The notes beneath the pieces were generated by a model that worked only from the letters and a program-made list of their open reading frames with translations, was not told the DNA's origin and ran no database searches. A stretch of 64,000 bases of DNA, from positions 496,001 through 560,000 of the forward strand of contig NZ_QTUV01000002.1 of assembly GCF_003435815.1 (NCBI RefSeq). Reading direction: 5' to 3'. This DNA is from Dorea sp. AM10-31. Lineage in GTDB: Bacteria; Bacillota; Clostridia; Lachnospirales; Lachnospiraceae. Shown here piece after piece: positions 16,750-25,656 of this stretch. The position numbers and the translations under genes are program-made. Numbering within the stretch: the first letter of the stretch is position 1; each line of letters begins with the position of its first letter.

Positions 16750-16767
16750 TTGTATTCCCCACTATAC

Positions 16768-16797
16768 AAAAAAGGTTGCCCTCTCGGACAACCTTTT
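16768..16797 (-). terminator. Intrinsic terminator between repeat RNA and PBECR4-like gene
   Basis: AAAAGGTTGTCC pairs with GGGCAACCTTTT around a GAGA (GNRA) tetraloop, followed by six T. It stands 18 bases before the start codon, where type III loci place a leaky terminator. Confidence 0.9.
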
Positions 16798-16966
16798 CTA
16801 ATTCTGATATTGCTGATTTTACTGTTGTCTGCCAACGTTCCGCCCCACTATGTGCGGTTTAACTGTAGAGTTTTTCTGTTGCTCTCCAACCTGCCAGCCA
16901 ACGAACTGGCTAAAATGTCAGATTTTTAAGGTGTCAGCTCACCCAGACAGACGCATCTGTCTTTAC
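16768..16966 (-). ncRNA. Structured repeat RNA, candidate RNA antitoxin
   Basis: Three consecutive units (16912-16962, 16859-16911 and about 16804-16858, each 51-55 bases) share one plan. Each opens with hairpin A: AGACAGA-TGCG-TCTGTCT, AGCCAG-TTCG-TTGGCT, or CCGCAC-ATA-GTGGGGCGG. Hairpin B follows (GGTG..CACC, GTTGGAGAGCAAC or GTTGGCAGACAAC), then an A-rich linker ending in TC. The first two A loops are UNCG tetraloops. Units 2 and 3 also share sequence (GTTGG..AG.CAACAG.AAAA). No reading frame of note crosses it. Bounded by a strong promoter and a terminator, it should be a discrete RNA of about 200 nt. Confidence 0.65.
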
Positions 16967-16972
16967 AATATT

Positions 16973-17001
16973 ATTATACGAATCAATAATTTTAATGTCA
17001 A
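16973..17001 (-). promoter_or_regulatory. Sigma-A promoter of the repeat RNA
   Basis: Perfect TTGACA and TATAAT with a 17-base spacer on the minus strand, 30 bases beyond the stop of gdhA. Consensus strength suits a highly expressed RNA. Confidence 0.9.
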
Positions 17002-17030
17002 GTATATGACTAATTTTAAACTTTTTTCTC

Positions 17031-18410
<1,380 letters not shown>

Positions 18411-18420
18411 TTAAAAAGAA

Positions 18421-18464
18421 AACGGATGGACAAATCCACCCGTTTTTCTCTGACGTCTTTGTCC
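18421..18464 (-). promoter_or_regulatory. Terminator/antiterminator-like leader of gdhA
   Basis: On the minus strand ACGGGTGGA pairs with TCCATCCGT and is followed by TTTTCTTTTT, a terminator placed inside the gdhA 5' leader. The leader's first bases include GGACAAA (18458-18464), which can pair perfectly with TTTGTCC (18428-18434) and would break the terminator. It also stands where purL read-through would end. Confidence 0.55.
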
Positions 18465-18470
18465 TTTATC

Positions 18471-18499
18471 ATTGTAAAGGAAAAGAGTGCATATGGCAA
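18471..18499 (-). promoter_or_regulatory. Promoter of gdhA
   Basis: TTGCCA, 17 bases, TACAAT on the minus strand, upstream of the leader hairpin. Confidence 0.7.
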
Positions 18500-18630
18500 G
18501 TATTTTTTTTACAAATTTTGCAGTTTTTTGCAACATTTATTTGTACTACTTGCAAAAATATTGATTTTATTTCATTTTAGTTGATTCTTTTTCGCTTTTA
18601 GTGAAACAGATTGCGCTCTAAGTTTCACTT

Positions 18631-21600
18631 TTATTTAAAGTATGCAACACCGGATTCGAAGATCTTCAGATCCTGTTCTCCGTAAATATTCATAGCTACA
18701 CTTCTGTCACGTCTCTCGGAATGTGCCATCTTACCGAATACACGTCCGTCCGGACTTGTGATACCTTCGATCGCGCAGTAAGAACCGTTGACATTCCATT
18801 CTTCATTCATCGTAACATTTCCTTCCGGATCACAGTACTGTGTTGCTACCTGTCCGTTTGCAAAGAGTTTCTTAAGCCACTCTTCATTTGCTACGAATCG
18901 TCCCTCTCCGTGGGATGCCGGGTTCGTGTATACACCTCCAAGCTCTGCCTGTGCAAGCCATGGGGATTTGTTGGATACAACTTTTGTATACACCATCTTG
19001 GAGATATGACGTCCGATCGTATTGTAAGTCAGTGTCGGTGCATCTGTATTCTGTCCGGTAACTGCTCCGTTCGGAACCAGTCCCAGTTTGACAAGTGCCT
19101 GGAATCCATTGCACACACCGAGTACCAGTCCGTCTCTTTCATTTAACAGCTTCTCTACTGCTTCTTTCATCTTCGCATTCTGGAAAGCAGTTGCGAAGAA
19201 TTTAGCGGAACCGTCCGGCTCATCTCCTGCACTGAATCCACCCGGGAACATGATGATCTGGGACTGTGCGATTGCTTTTTCAAATACATCTACAGAATCT
19301 ACGATGTCGGCTGCATTCTGGTTGCGGAAGACTTTGACAATCGTCTTCGCTCCTGCACGCTCAAATGCTTTCGCGCTGTCAAACTCGCAGTTTGTTCCAG
19401 GGAATACCGGGATAAATACAGTCGGCTGTGCAATCTTGTGTGTGCAGATGTGGATATCGGATGCTTTGTATACATCACTCTTCACTGCTTCTTCCTGTCC
19501 TTCTGCTCCGGAGTTGGTTGGGAATACTTTCTCCAGTGGCTCTTTCCATGCTGCTTCTGCATCTGCTTCTGTCAGTTTCACCTCTTTGTATGCGAATACA
19601 GCATCTGCATTTACTTCACCGATCACCGTGTACGGGATTGTCAGTGTGTCTACTTTATCTGCCGGTACTTCTGCGATAATATCACCAAATGCCGGTGCAA
19701 ACAGGTCTTTTGCATCTACGCTGTCGCAGATGGTAACACCCATACGGTTACCGAATGCCATCTTGCTGACTGCGGATACGATTCCGTGTCTGTCTAATGC
19801 GTAAGCAGATACGATCTTGCCGCTTCTGATGTCGTCTGTGAATTTACCGTAAGCATCCATTACTTTTGCATATTCCGGTACGTCGTATTCATCTGTCGGA
19901 ATCTGCATCCATACGAGTTTATTTCCTGCTGCTTTTAATTCCGGTGTGATGATGTCTTTTTCTGTTGCCACATCTACTGCGAAGGAAACCAGTGTCGGCG
20001 GTACATCGATATCTTCAAATGTTCCGGACATACTGTCTTTTCCTCCGATAGATGGAAGTCCGAATCCGAGCTGTGCATTGTAAGCACCGAGCAGTGCTGC
20101 GAACGGCTGACTCCATCTGGTCGGATCTTCTGTCATTCTGCGGAAATACTCCTGGAATGTGAAACGGATCTTGCTGTAATCTCCACCTGCTGCCACAATC
20201 TTCGCAACAGACTCTGTCACTGCGTAAATAGCTCCGTGGTATGGGCTCCATGTAGACAGATATGGATCAAATCCGTAACTCATCATCGTAACGGTATCGC
20301 AGTCTCCTGTCAGTACCGGAAGTTTTGCAACCATTGCCTGTGTCTCTGTCAGCTGGTATTTTCCACCGTGCGGCATGAATACGGAAGCTGCTCCGATAGA
20401 ACCGTCGAACATCTCTACAAGACCTTTCTGTGAGCATACGTTCAGGTCTTTTAATGTCTCTAACCATTTTGCTTTGACATCTTTTACTTCTTCTCTTGTA
20501 AGAATCGTATCTTTGCGGCTTGGGATCTCTACAGTAACCGTTGTCTCCTGATGCGCTCCGTTTGTATCAAGGAAGGCACGGGATAAGTTGACGATCTCTT
20601 TTCCTCTCCAGGAAAGTACCAGTCTCGGCTCTTCTGTTACTACAGCTACCTTTGTTGCCTCTAAGTTTTCTTCTGCTGCATAGTTCATAAATGTATCGAC
20701 ATCTTTTGGATCTACGACAACAGCCATACGCTCCTGGGACTCGGAAATAGCGATCTCTGTTCCGTCAAGTCCGGCATATTTCTTCGGCACTTTATCCAGA
20801 TCGATCTGCAGTCCGTCTGCAAGTTCTCCGATGGCAACGGATACACCACCTGCACCGAAGTCGTTACATTTCTTGATTAATTTACTTACTTCTTCTCTGC
20901 GGAACATACGCTGGATCTTACGCTCTGTCGGTGCGTTACCTTTCTGTACTTCTGCACCGCATGTCTCGATGGACTCTTCGGTATGTACTTTGGATGATCC
21001 GGTTGCTCCACCGCATCCGTCACGTCCGGTACGTCCGCCGAGGAGAATGATGATATCTCCCGGATCAGATGTTTCACGGATAACGGCACGTCTCGGTGCT
21101 GCTCCGAGAACGGCTCCGATCTCCATACGTTTTGCAACGTAGTTCGGATGATAGATCTCTTTGACTGCTCCGGTTGCAAGTCCGATCTGGTTTCCGTAAG
21201 AGCTGTATCCATGTGCTGCTTCACGAACCAGTTTCTTCTGCGGCAGCTTTCCTTTCATCGTATCTTTGACAGATACGGTCGGATCTGCTGCTCCGGTTAC
21301 ACGCATTGCCTGATATACATAAGTACGTCCTGACAGTGGATCACGGATAGCTCCTCCAAGGCAGGTCGCAGCTCCACCGAATGGCTCGATCTCTGTCGGG
21401 TGGTTGTGTGTCTCGTTTTTAAAGTTTACGAGCCACTCTTCTTCTACACCGTCCACTTTGATCGGTACTACGATACTGCATGCGTTGATCTCGTCAGATT
21501 CTTCCTGATCTTCAAGCTTGCCTTCTTTTTTCAGTTTACGCATTGCCATCAGCGCAAGATCCATCAGGCATACGAATTTATCTTCTCTGCCTTTGAAAAT

Positions 21601-22398
21601 CTCACTGTGGTCTGCAAGATACTGTCTGTATGTCTCTTCCAGTGGTGCCTTATAGTCTCCGTCCTCGAACTTCACATCTGTAAGCTCGGTAGAGAATGTT
21701 GTATGACGGCAGTGATCGGACCAATAGGTGTCCAGAACACGGATCTCTGTCATGGATGGATCTCTGTCCTCTTCCTTTTTGAAATAATTCTGAATATGCT
21801 GGAAATCCTTGAATGTCATGGCAAGTCCAAGGGACGCATATAATTCTTTCAGTTCGGCTTCTGCCATATCTTTGAATCCGTCAAAGATCTTCACATCTGC
21901 CGGCTCTTCGAATTTTGTAACGAGTGTCTCCGGAATCTGCTCCTGTGCTTCTCTGGAATCTACCGGGTTGATGCAGTGTGCTTTTACTGCCTCGAACTCT
22001 TCCTCGGAGATCGCGCCCTCGGCGCCAACAATTACGTAAGTTGTCGCTGTCTTGATCACCGGCTGCTCATCCTCTTTGATAAACTGGATACACTGTACTG
22101 CAGAGTCTGCTCTCTGGTCGAACTGTCCCGGCAGGAACTCTACGGAAAATACTTTTGCATTCTCTGTCTCCGGGAATGCATTATGATATAAGATATCTAC
22201 CGGTGGTTCGGAAAAGATACCATTGCATGCTTTTTCAAATGTATCATCGGAAATATTCTCCACGTCATAACGAATCAGAATCCGGACTTCTTTGATATCA
22301 CGGATTCCAAGATAATTCTTGATCTCATGCTTAAGATCCTTTGCCTGTACTGCAAATTCAGGCTTTTTCTCCACGTAAACTCGTCTTACACTACTCAT
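18631..22398 (-). CDS. purL: Phosphoribosylformylglycinamidine synthase, single-chain type
   Basis: The enzyme converts FGAR to FGAM with glutamine and ATP in de novo purine synthesis. The 1255-residue chain is the large form in which the PurS-like N-terminus (IRDIKEVRILIRYDVENI), the two AIRS-like halves (HNHPTEIEPFGGAATCLGGA, GGKDSMSGTFE) and the C-terminal glutaminase are fused. The glutaminase keeps its triad context (LGVCNGFQALVKLGL for Cys, ASHGEGRF for His). ATG at 22398 follows GGAGG. About 160 bases upstream are AT-rich with a possible TACAAT box near 22440; no purine riboswitch fold was recognised there. Confidence 0.98.
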   Translation of the reverse strand: MSSVRRVYVEKKPEFAVQAKDLKHEIKNYLGIRDIKEVRILIRYDVENISDDTFEKACNGIFSEPPVDILYHNAFPETENAKVFSVEFLPGQFDQRADSAVQCIQFIKEDEQPVIKTATTYVIVGAEGAISEEEFEAVKAHCINPVDSREAQEQIPETLVTKFEEPADVKIFDGFKDMAEAELKELYASLGLAMTFKDFQHIQNYFKKEEDRDPSMTEIRVLDTYWSDHCRHTTFSTELTDVKFEDGDYKAPLEETYRQYLADHSEIFKGREDKFVCLMDLALMAMRKLKKEGKLEDQEESDEINACSIVVPIKVDGVEEEWLVNFKNETHNHPTEIEPFGGAATCLGGAIRDPLSGRTYVYQAMRVTGAADPTVSVKDTMKGKLPQKKLVREAAHGYSSYGNQIGLATGAVKEIYHPNYVAKRMEIGAVLGAAPRRAVIRETSDPGDIIILLGGRTGRDGCGGATGSSKVHTEESIETCGAEVQKGNAPTERKIQRMFRREEVSKLIKKCNDFGAGGVSVAIGELADGLQIDLDKVPKKYAGLDGTEIAISESQERMAVVVDPKDVDTFMNYAAEENLEATKVAVVTEEPRLVLSWRGKEIVNLSRAFLDTNGAHQETTVTVEIPSRKDTILTREEVKDVKAKWLETLKDLNVCSQKGLVEMFDGSIGAASVFMPHGGKYQLTETQAMVAKLPVLTGDCDTVTMMSYGFDPYLSTWSPYHGAIYAVTESVAKIVAAGGDYSKIRFTFQEYFRRMTEDPTRWSQPFAALLGAYNAQLGFGLPSIGGKDSMSGTFEDIDVPPTLVSFAVDVATEKDIITPELKAAGNKLVWMQIPTDEYDVPEYAKVMDAYGKFTDDIRSGKIVSAYALDRHGIVSAVSKMAFGNRMGVTICDSVDAKDLFAPAFGDIIAEVPADKVDTLTIPYTVIGEVNADAVFAYKEVKLTEADAEAAWKEPLEKVFPTNSGAEGQEEAVKSDVYKASDIHICTHKIAQPTVFIPVFPGTNCEFDSAKAFERAGAKTIVKVFRNQNAADIVDSVDVFEKAIAQSQIIMFPGGFSAGDEPDGSAKFFATAFQNAKMKEAVEKLLNERDGLVLGVCNGFQALVKLGLVPNGAVTGQNTDAPTLTYNTIGRHISKMVYTKVVSNKSPWLAQAELGGVYTNPASHGEGRFVANEEWLKKLFANGQVATQYCDPEGNVTMNEEWNVNGSYCAIEGITSPDGRVFGKMAHSERRDRSVAMNIYGEQDLKIFESGVAYFK

Positions 22399-22558
22399 AC
22401 AATTTCCTCCATTTGTACTCTTTTACTAGTCATTAGTTACATTGTAACACATTTTATTTTATTAATAAAATTAATATACATAAATATTTTTATTAGTATA
22501 TCTTATTAATCTATCTTATAATCTATGTAATATGTGTGGCTATATCTTATTTTACAAC

Positions 22559-23332
22559 TTATCTGTTCTTAGCCATATACGACCTTTTCCGGTTGCACAT
22601 ACAGTTCCATATAAATAGCATAGCCCACAATATGATCACAGCCACGCCAAATGTAAGCAGGATCCGAAATGCCATGTCCGAGAAGAACCCTTCCGGCAGC
22701 ATCCGGATCATATAATCCGTCCCCGCATCAAACAGCCACAGTTTATTTGTAAAAATCAATTCGTGAAATAAGGTAAATGTCGCCGAGAAATCTCTGACAC
22801 ATGCGGCGGCGATTACTGCTACGATTGCCACAAAGATTCCAAGTGCTGTCGTATATCCTCGAAAAAGGATTGTACGCAACCGCCACTGTTTTGCCTGTAC
22901 CCCTGCTGTCTGCCGATCTTTTATTTTCAGATATTTCTTACATACATATAATACTGCAAGCAAAAACGCTGCTACTGCTGTGGCAAATCTCCGTACGATT
23001 CTTCCTTTATGAAAGAGTACCTGTACATCTGCCATATGTTCCCGGTCCTGTCTGTTGAAGAAATCCTGCATTTTACCCTCCACCGGAACTTCCACAGAGA
23101 GTTTTTCTTCCTTTCCATCCAGATATGCCATCATATGTTCCGTAACTTCCATCAGATCAGATATTTTCATATCCAGTGCTTTCGCGACCGTATATTTCTC
23201 ATATTCTTTTTGATAAAAATGATACTCCGAATCACCGTATATGGCAATTTGAATACTTGTCACCAGTATGATGATAAGCAGAGCAAACATAGACATTGCC
23301 GCTAATACAGTATATATCATATTTCGTTTCAT
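22559..23332 (-). CDS. TIGR01906-type integral membrane protein (DUF1461)
   Basis: The 257-residue protein has four predicted membrane helices (about residues 8-28, 112-130, 163-184 and 222-246). The family landmarks are present: MMAYLDGKEE, REHMADVQVLF, TLFHELIFTNKLWLFDAG and MLPEGFF. The function of the family is unknown. It lies in a minus-strand run between purL and the divergent LysR gene but probably has its own promoter in 23333-23437. Confidence 0.82.
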   Translation of the reverse strand: MKRNMIYTVLAAMSMFALLIIILVTSIQIAIYGDSEYHFYQKEYEKYTVAKALDMKISDLMEVTEHMMAYLDGKEEKLSVEVPVEGKMQDFFNRQDREHMADVQVLFHKGRIVRRFATAVAAFLLAVLYVCKKYLKIKDRQTAGVQAKQWRLRTILFRGYTTALGIFVAIVAVIAAACVRDFSATFTLFHELIFTNKLWLFDAGTDYMIRMLPEGFFSDMAFRILLTFGVAVIILWAMLFIWNCMCNRKRSYMAKNR

Positions 23333-23437
23333 ATTTCTTGTTTTCTCCGTTTATTTTTTCGATTCTTCCTGCCTGATACCTGATTCTTCTAATAATCTGT
23401 ATTTTCACACTCTATTCTTATTCTAGCATATCCATTC

Positions 23438-23466
23438 TTGTAATTCACTTGTTTTTCACTTATAAT
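23438..23466 (+). promoter_or_regulatory. Promoter of the LysR gene
   Basis: TTGTAA, 17 bases, TATAAT, then a GGAGG site before ATG 23502. Confidence 0.75.
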
Positions 23467-23501
23467 AATTCCAATATTTATAAGGAGGTCTTATAAAATC
23501 T

Positions 23502-24395
23502 ATGAATAACAAAACAGATATTAATTTTGAGTTGTACAAAGTTTTTTATTATGTAGCGACTACCTTAAGCTTCTCCGAAGCTGCCGGTAAGCTTTTTATC
23601 TCCCAGTCTGCAGTCAGTCAGTCCATCAAGACACTGGAAAAGAAACTGAATCAGACGCTGTTTATTCGCAGTACAAAAAAAGTCCGTCTCACTCCGGAAG
23701 GGGAGATCCTCCTGCGCCACATTGAGCCTGCCGTACAGTTGATCGTGCGCGGAGAATCGCAATTATTGGAAGCCTCCTCCGGAATCGGTCAGCTCCGCAT
23801 CGGCGCAAGCGATACGATCTGCCGGTATTTCCTCGTTCCTTATCTGGAACAGTTTCACAAGGCTTTTCCTGGGACGCACATCAAAGTTACCAATGCTACT
23901 TCCATCCGCTGTGTAGAACTTCTGCGGAGCGGGCAGGTCGATCTGATTGTAGTGAATTTTCCGAACAGTCATCTGGACTCTATGTTCACGTCCACAACCA
24001 TACATGACTTTCAGGATGTATTTATTGCAGATGAAACTTTCAAGGAACTGCGCGGCCGGAAAATGTCCTATCAGGAACTGCTGAAGTATCCAATCCTCAT
24101 GCTGGATAAGAACAGCACGACCAGCGAATATCTGCATGCATTGTTCCAGCAGCATCAACTGGATCTTGTTCCGGAAGTGGAATTAAGCAGCAACGACCTG
24201 CTCATCGACCTTGCCCGCATCGGTCTTGGGATTGCATTTATCCCGGATTACTGCCTGACCAAAATGCCGGAAGATCTCTTTCTTCTGGAAATGAAAGAGG
24301 AACTTCCAAAAAGAAAACTGGCACTGGCTTATAACAGCCATGTACCAGTCTCCAAAGCCGCCGTAGAATTTATGCATCTGCTTCAGCCTGTATAA
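23502..24395 (+). CDS. LysR-family transcriptional regulator
   Basis: The 297-residue protein has the N-terminal winged helix (LSFSEAAGKLFISQSAVSQS, residues about 20-40) and a periplasmic-binding-like effector domain of two lobes (GIGQLRIGASDTICRYFLVP). Regulators with this pattern, the CysL/CynR type, control transport or sulfur and nitrogen genes; the effector cannot be read here. Its last 26 bases overlap the converging AlaX gene. The target is not evident, since the divergent neighbour is the membrane protein at 22559. Confidence 0.92.
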   Translation: MNNKTDINFELYKVFYYVATTLSFSEAAGKLFISQSAVSQSIKTLEKKLNQTLFIRSTKKVRLTPEGEILLRHIEPAVQLIVRGESQLLEASSGIGQLRIGASDTICRYFLVPYLEQFHKAFPGTHIKVTNATSIRCVELLRSGQVDLIVVNFPNSHLDSMFTSTTIHDFQDVFIADETFKELRGRKMSYQELLKYPILMLDKNSTTSEYLHALFQQHQLDLVPEVELSSNDLLIDLARIGLGIAFIPDYCLTKMPEDLFLLEMKEELPKRKLALAYNSHVPVSKAAVEFMHLLQPV

Positions 24396-25533
24396 ATGTT
24401 CTTATTTCGACTTCTTTTCCTTTCAGGGAACCCTGCGTCATCTCCGGTTTTCCGCCGCCTCTTCCCTGGAAGGAAGCATTAAGGTTCTTACTCATCGGAC
24501 GGACATCCGTCTCCCTGCTTCCGATGACGTAACGATAACCGTCTGCATCATTTCCCGCAAATACCGCAACAATCTTCGCTCCTCTTTCCAGAAGCTGATT
24601 CATCAGCTCCCGCGGTCCATTACCTGAAAGATCGGCGTCAAATACTGTCACAATCGGTACGTCCACCGGAATCTCTTTTGCACGGTAAGCAAGAAGCTTT
24701 CCTGACAGATCTGCCACTTTGCTTTTTAATGCTGTCTGCTCTTCCTTCATATGGTGGACTGCATCTGCAATCTCCAGTTCCTTCGCACAGAGCAGTGCGG
24801 AGATCTCTTTTCCATTTGCATCTTTTGCTTCGTAATCTTTCAGCGCACGCACACCACATAACATTGTGATACGTTCGCCGCCTTTATAATTTACCATATT
24901 TACCAGCTTGAGCATCCCGATCTCGCCGGTCTTCTTTACGTGCGGAGCACAGCAGGCACATACATCATACCCCGGAACCGTTACGATCCTTACCTGTCCT
25001 TCAATCTCGATCTTGCTCCGATAATCCATATTTGCCAGCTCTTCTTTGGACGGATAGGTCACTACAATGTCTATGTTCTTCCAGACTGCCTGGTTCGCTG
25101 CCAGCTCAATCTCTCTTAATTGCTCTTTTGTCAGTGTTCCATCAAAATCCATCGTGCAGTAATCACTCCCAAGATGAAATCCGACATTGTTATAACCGAA
25201 TCTTTCATGCACCAGCCCGGATACGATATGTTCTCCGGTATGCTGCTGCATCTTCTCAAAACGTTCTTCCCAGTTGATCTTACCGGTTACAGTTTTACCG
25301 GCTTCCAGTGCCTTCTCTGTCGTATGATAGATGATGCCTTCCTTCTCATGTACATCTAGCACACGTACATCATCCAGCATTCCGGTGTCTGCATACTGAC
25401 CGCCGCCTTCCGGGAAGAAGGCGGTGCGATCTAATACAACCTTATACTGTTCTTTATATGGTTCGCAGGAGATGACTTTTGCTGTAAACTCCTTCAGATG
25501 ACTGTCTTCGTAAAATAATTTCTCTGTCTCCAT
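24370..25533 (-). CDS. AlaX-L type alanyl-tRNA editing protein with DHHA1 domain
   Basis: Free-standing editing enzymes hydrolyse Ser- or Gly-tRNA-Ala. The start METEKLFYED at 25533 is chosen because the longer frame to 25623 has no ribosome site and begins in a palindromic spacer. The 387-residue protein has the AlaRS-like segment FFPEGGGQYADTG, the zinc ligands HTGEH and CCAPH, and a C-terminal DHHA1 domain ending in GGGKPEMTQGS. It lacks the aminoacylation domain. It follows argS on the same strand after a 123-base spacer with two hairpins, so co-transcription is likely. Confidence 0.88.
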   Translation of the reverse strand: METEKLFYEDSHLKEFTAKVISCEPYKEQYKVVLDRTAFFPEGGGQYADTGMLDDVRVLDVHEKEGIIYHTTEKALEAGKTVTGKINWEERFEKMQQHTGEHIVSGLVHERFGYNNVGFHLGSDYCTMDFDGTLTKEQLREIELAANQAVWKNIDIVVTYPSKEELANMDYRSKIEIEGQVRIVTVPGYDVCACCAPHVKKTGEIGMLKLVNMVNYKGGERITMLCGVRALKDYEAKDANGKEISALLCAKELEIADAVHHMKEEQTALKSKVADLSGKLLAYRAKEIPVDVPIVTVFDADLSGNGPRELMNQLLERGAKIVAVFAGNDADGYRYVIGSRETDVRPMSKNLNASFQGRGGGKPEMTQGSLKGKEVEIRTFIQAEADA

Positions 25534-25554
25534 ATTTTTCCTCACTTGTGTATT

Positions 25555-25626
25555 CAAGAATGCCCTCGGCATTCTTGCTGCGAGATGCACGTCATGCAAC
25601 GCATGACATATTCTTCTGTGCATCTC
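25555..25626. repeat. Two nested palindromes between argS and the AlaX gene
   Basis: CAAGAATGCC-CTC-GGCATTCTTG (25555-25577) is followed by a hairpin in a hairpin at 25582-25626: GAGATGCAC, inner GTCATGC-AAC-GCATGAC, then GTGCATCTC. No T run follows on either strand, so this is not a plain terminator. It may be a REP-like element or an RNA processing site. Confidence 0.7.
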
Positions 25627-25656
25627 TGCAATCCTGCCGGAGGCTATATCAGATGA

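Noticed and set aside
16804..16962. A short CRISPR array or T-box leader upstream of the PBECR4-like gene
   Set aside because: The units are not identical repeats with unique spacers, no cas gene is near, and no T-box antiterminator sequence (AGGGUGG-type) or specifier loop is seen.
18421..18447. A simple terminator of purL only
   Set aside because: It may serve that too, but a promoter lies between purL and the hairpin, so the hairpin is also inside the gdhA leader; it was therefore kept as a candidate attenuator.
19088..19804. A 238-residue plus-strand frame inside purL
   Set aside because: Antisense to a highly conserved enzyme domain; no homology pattern of its own.
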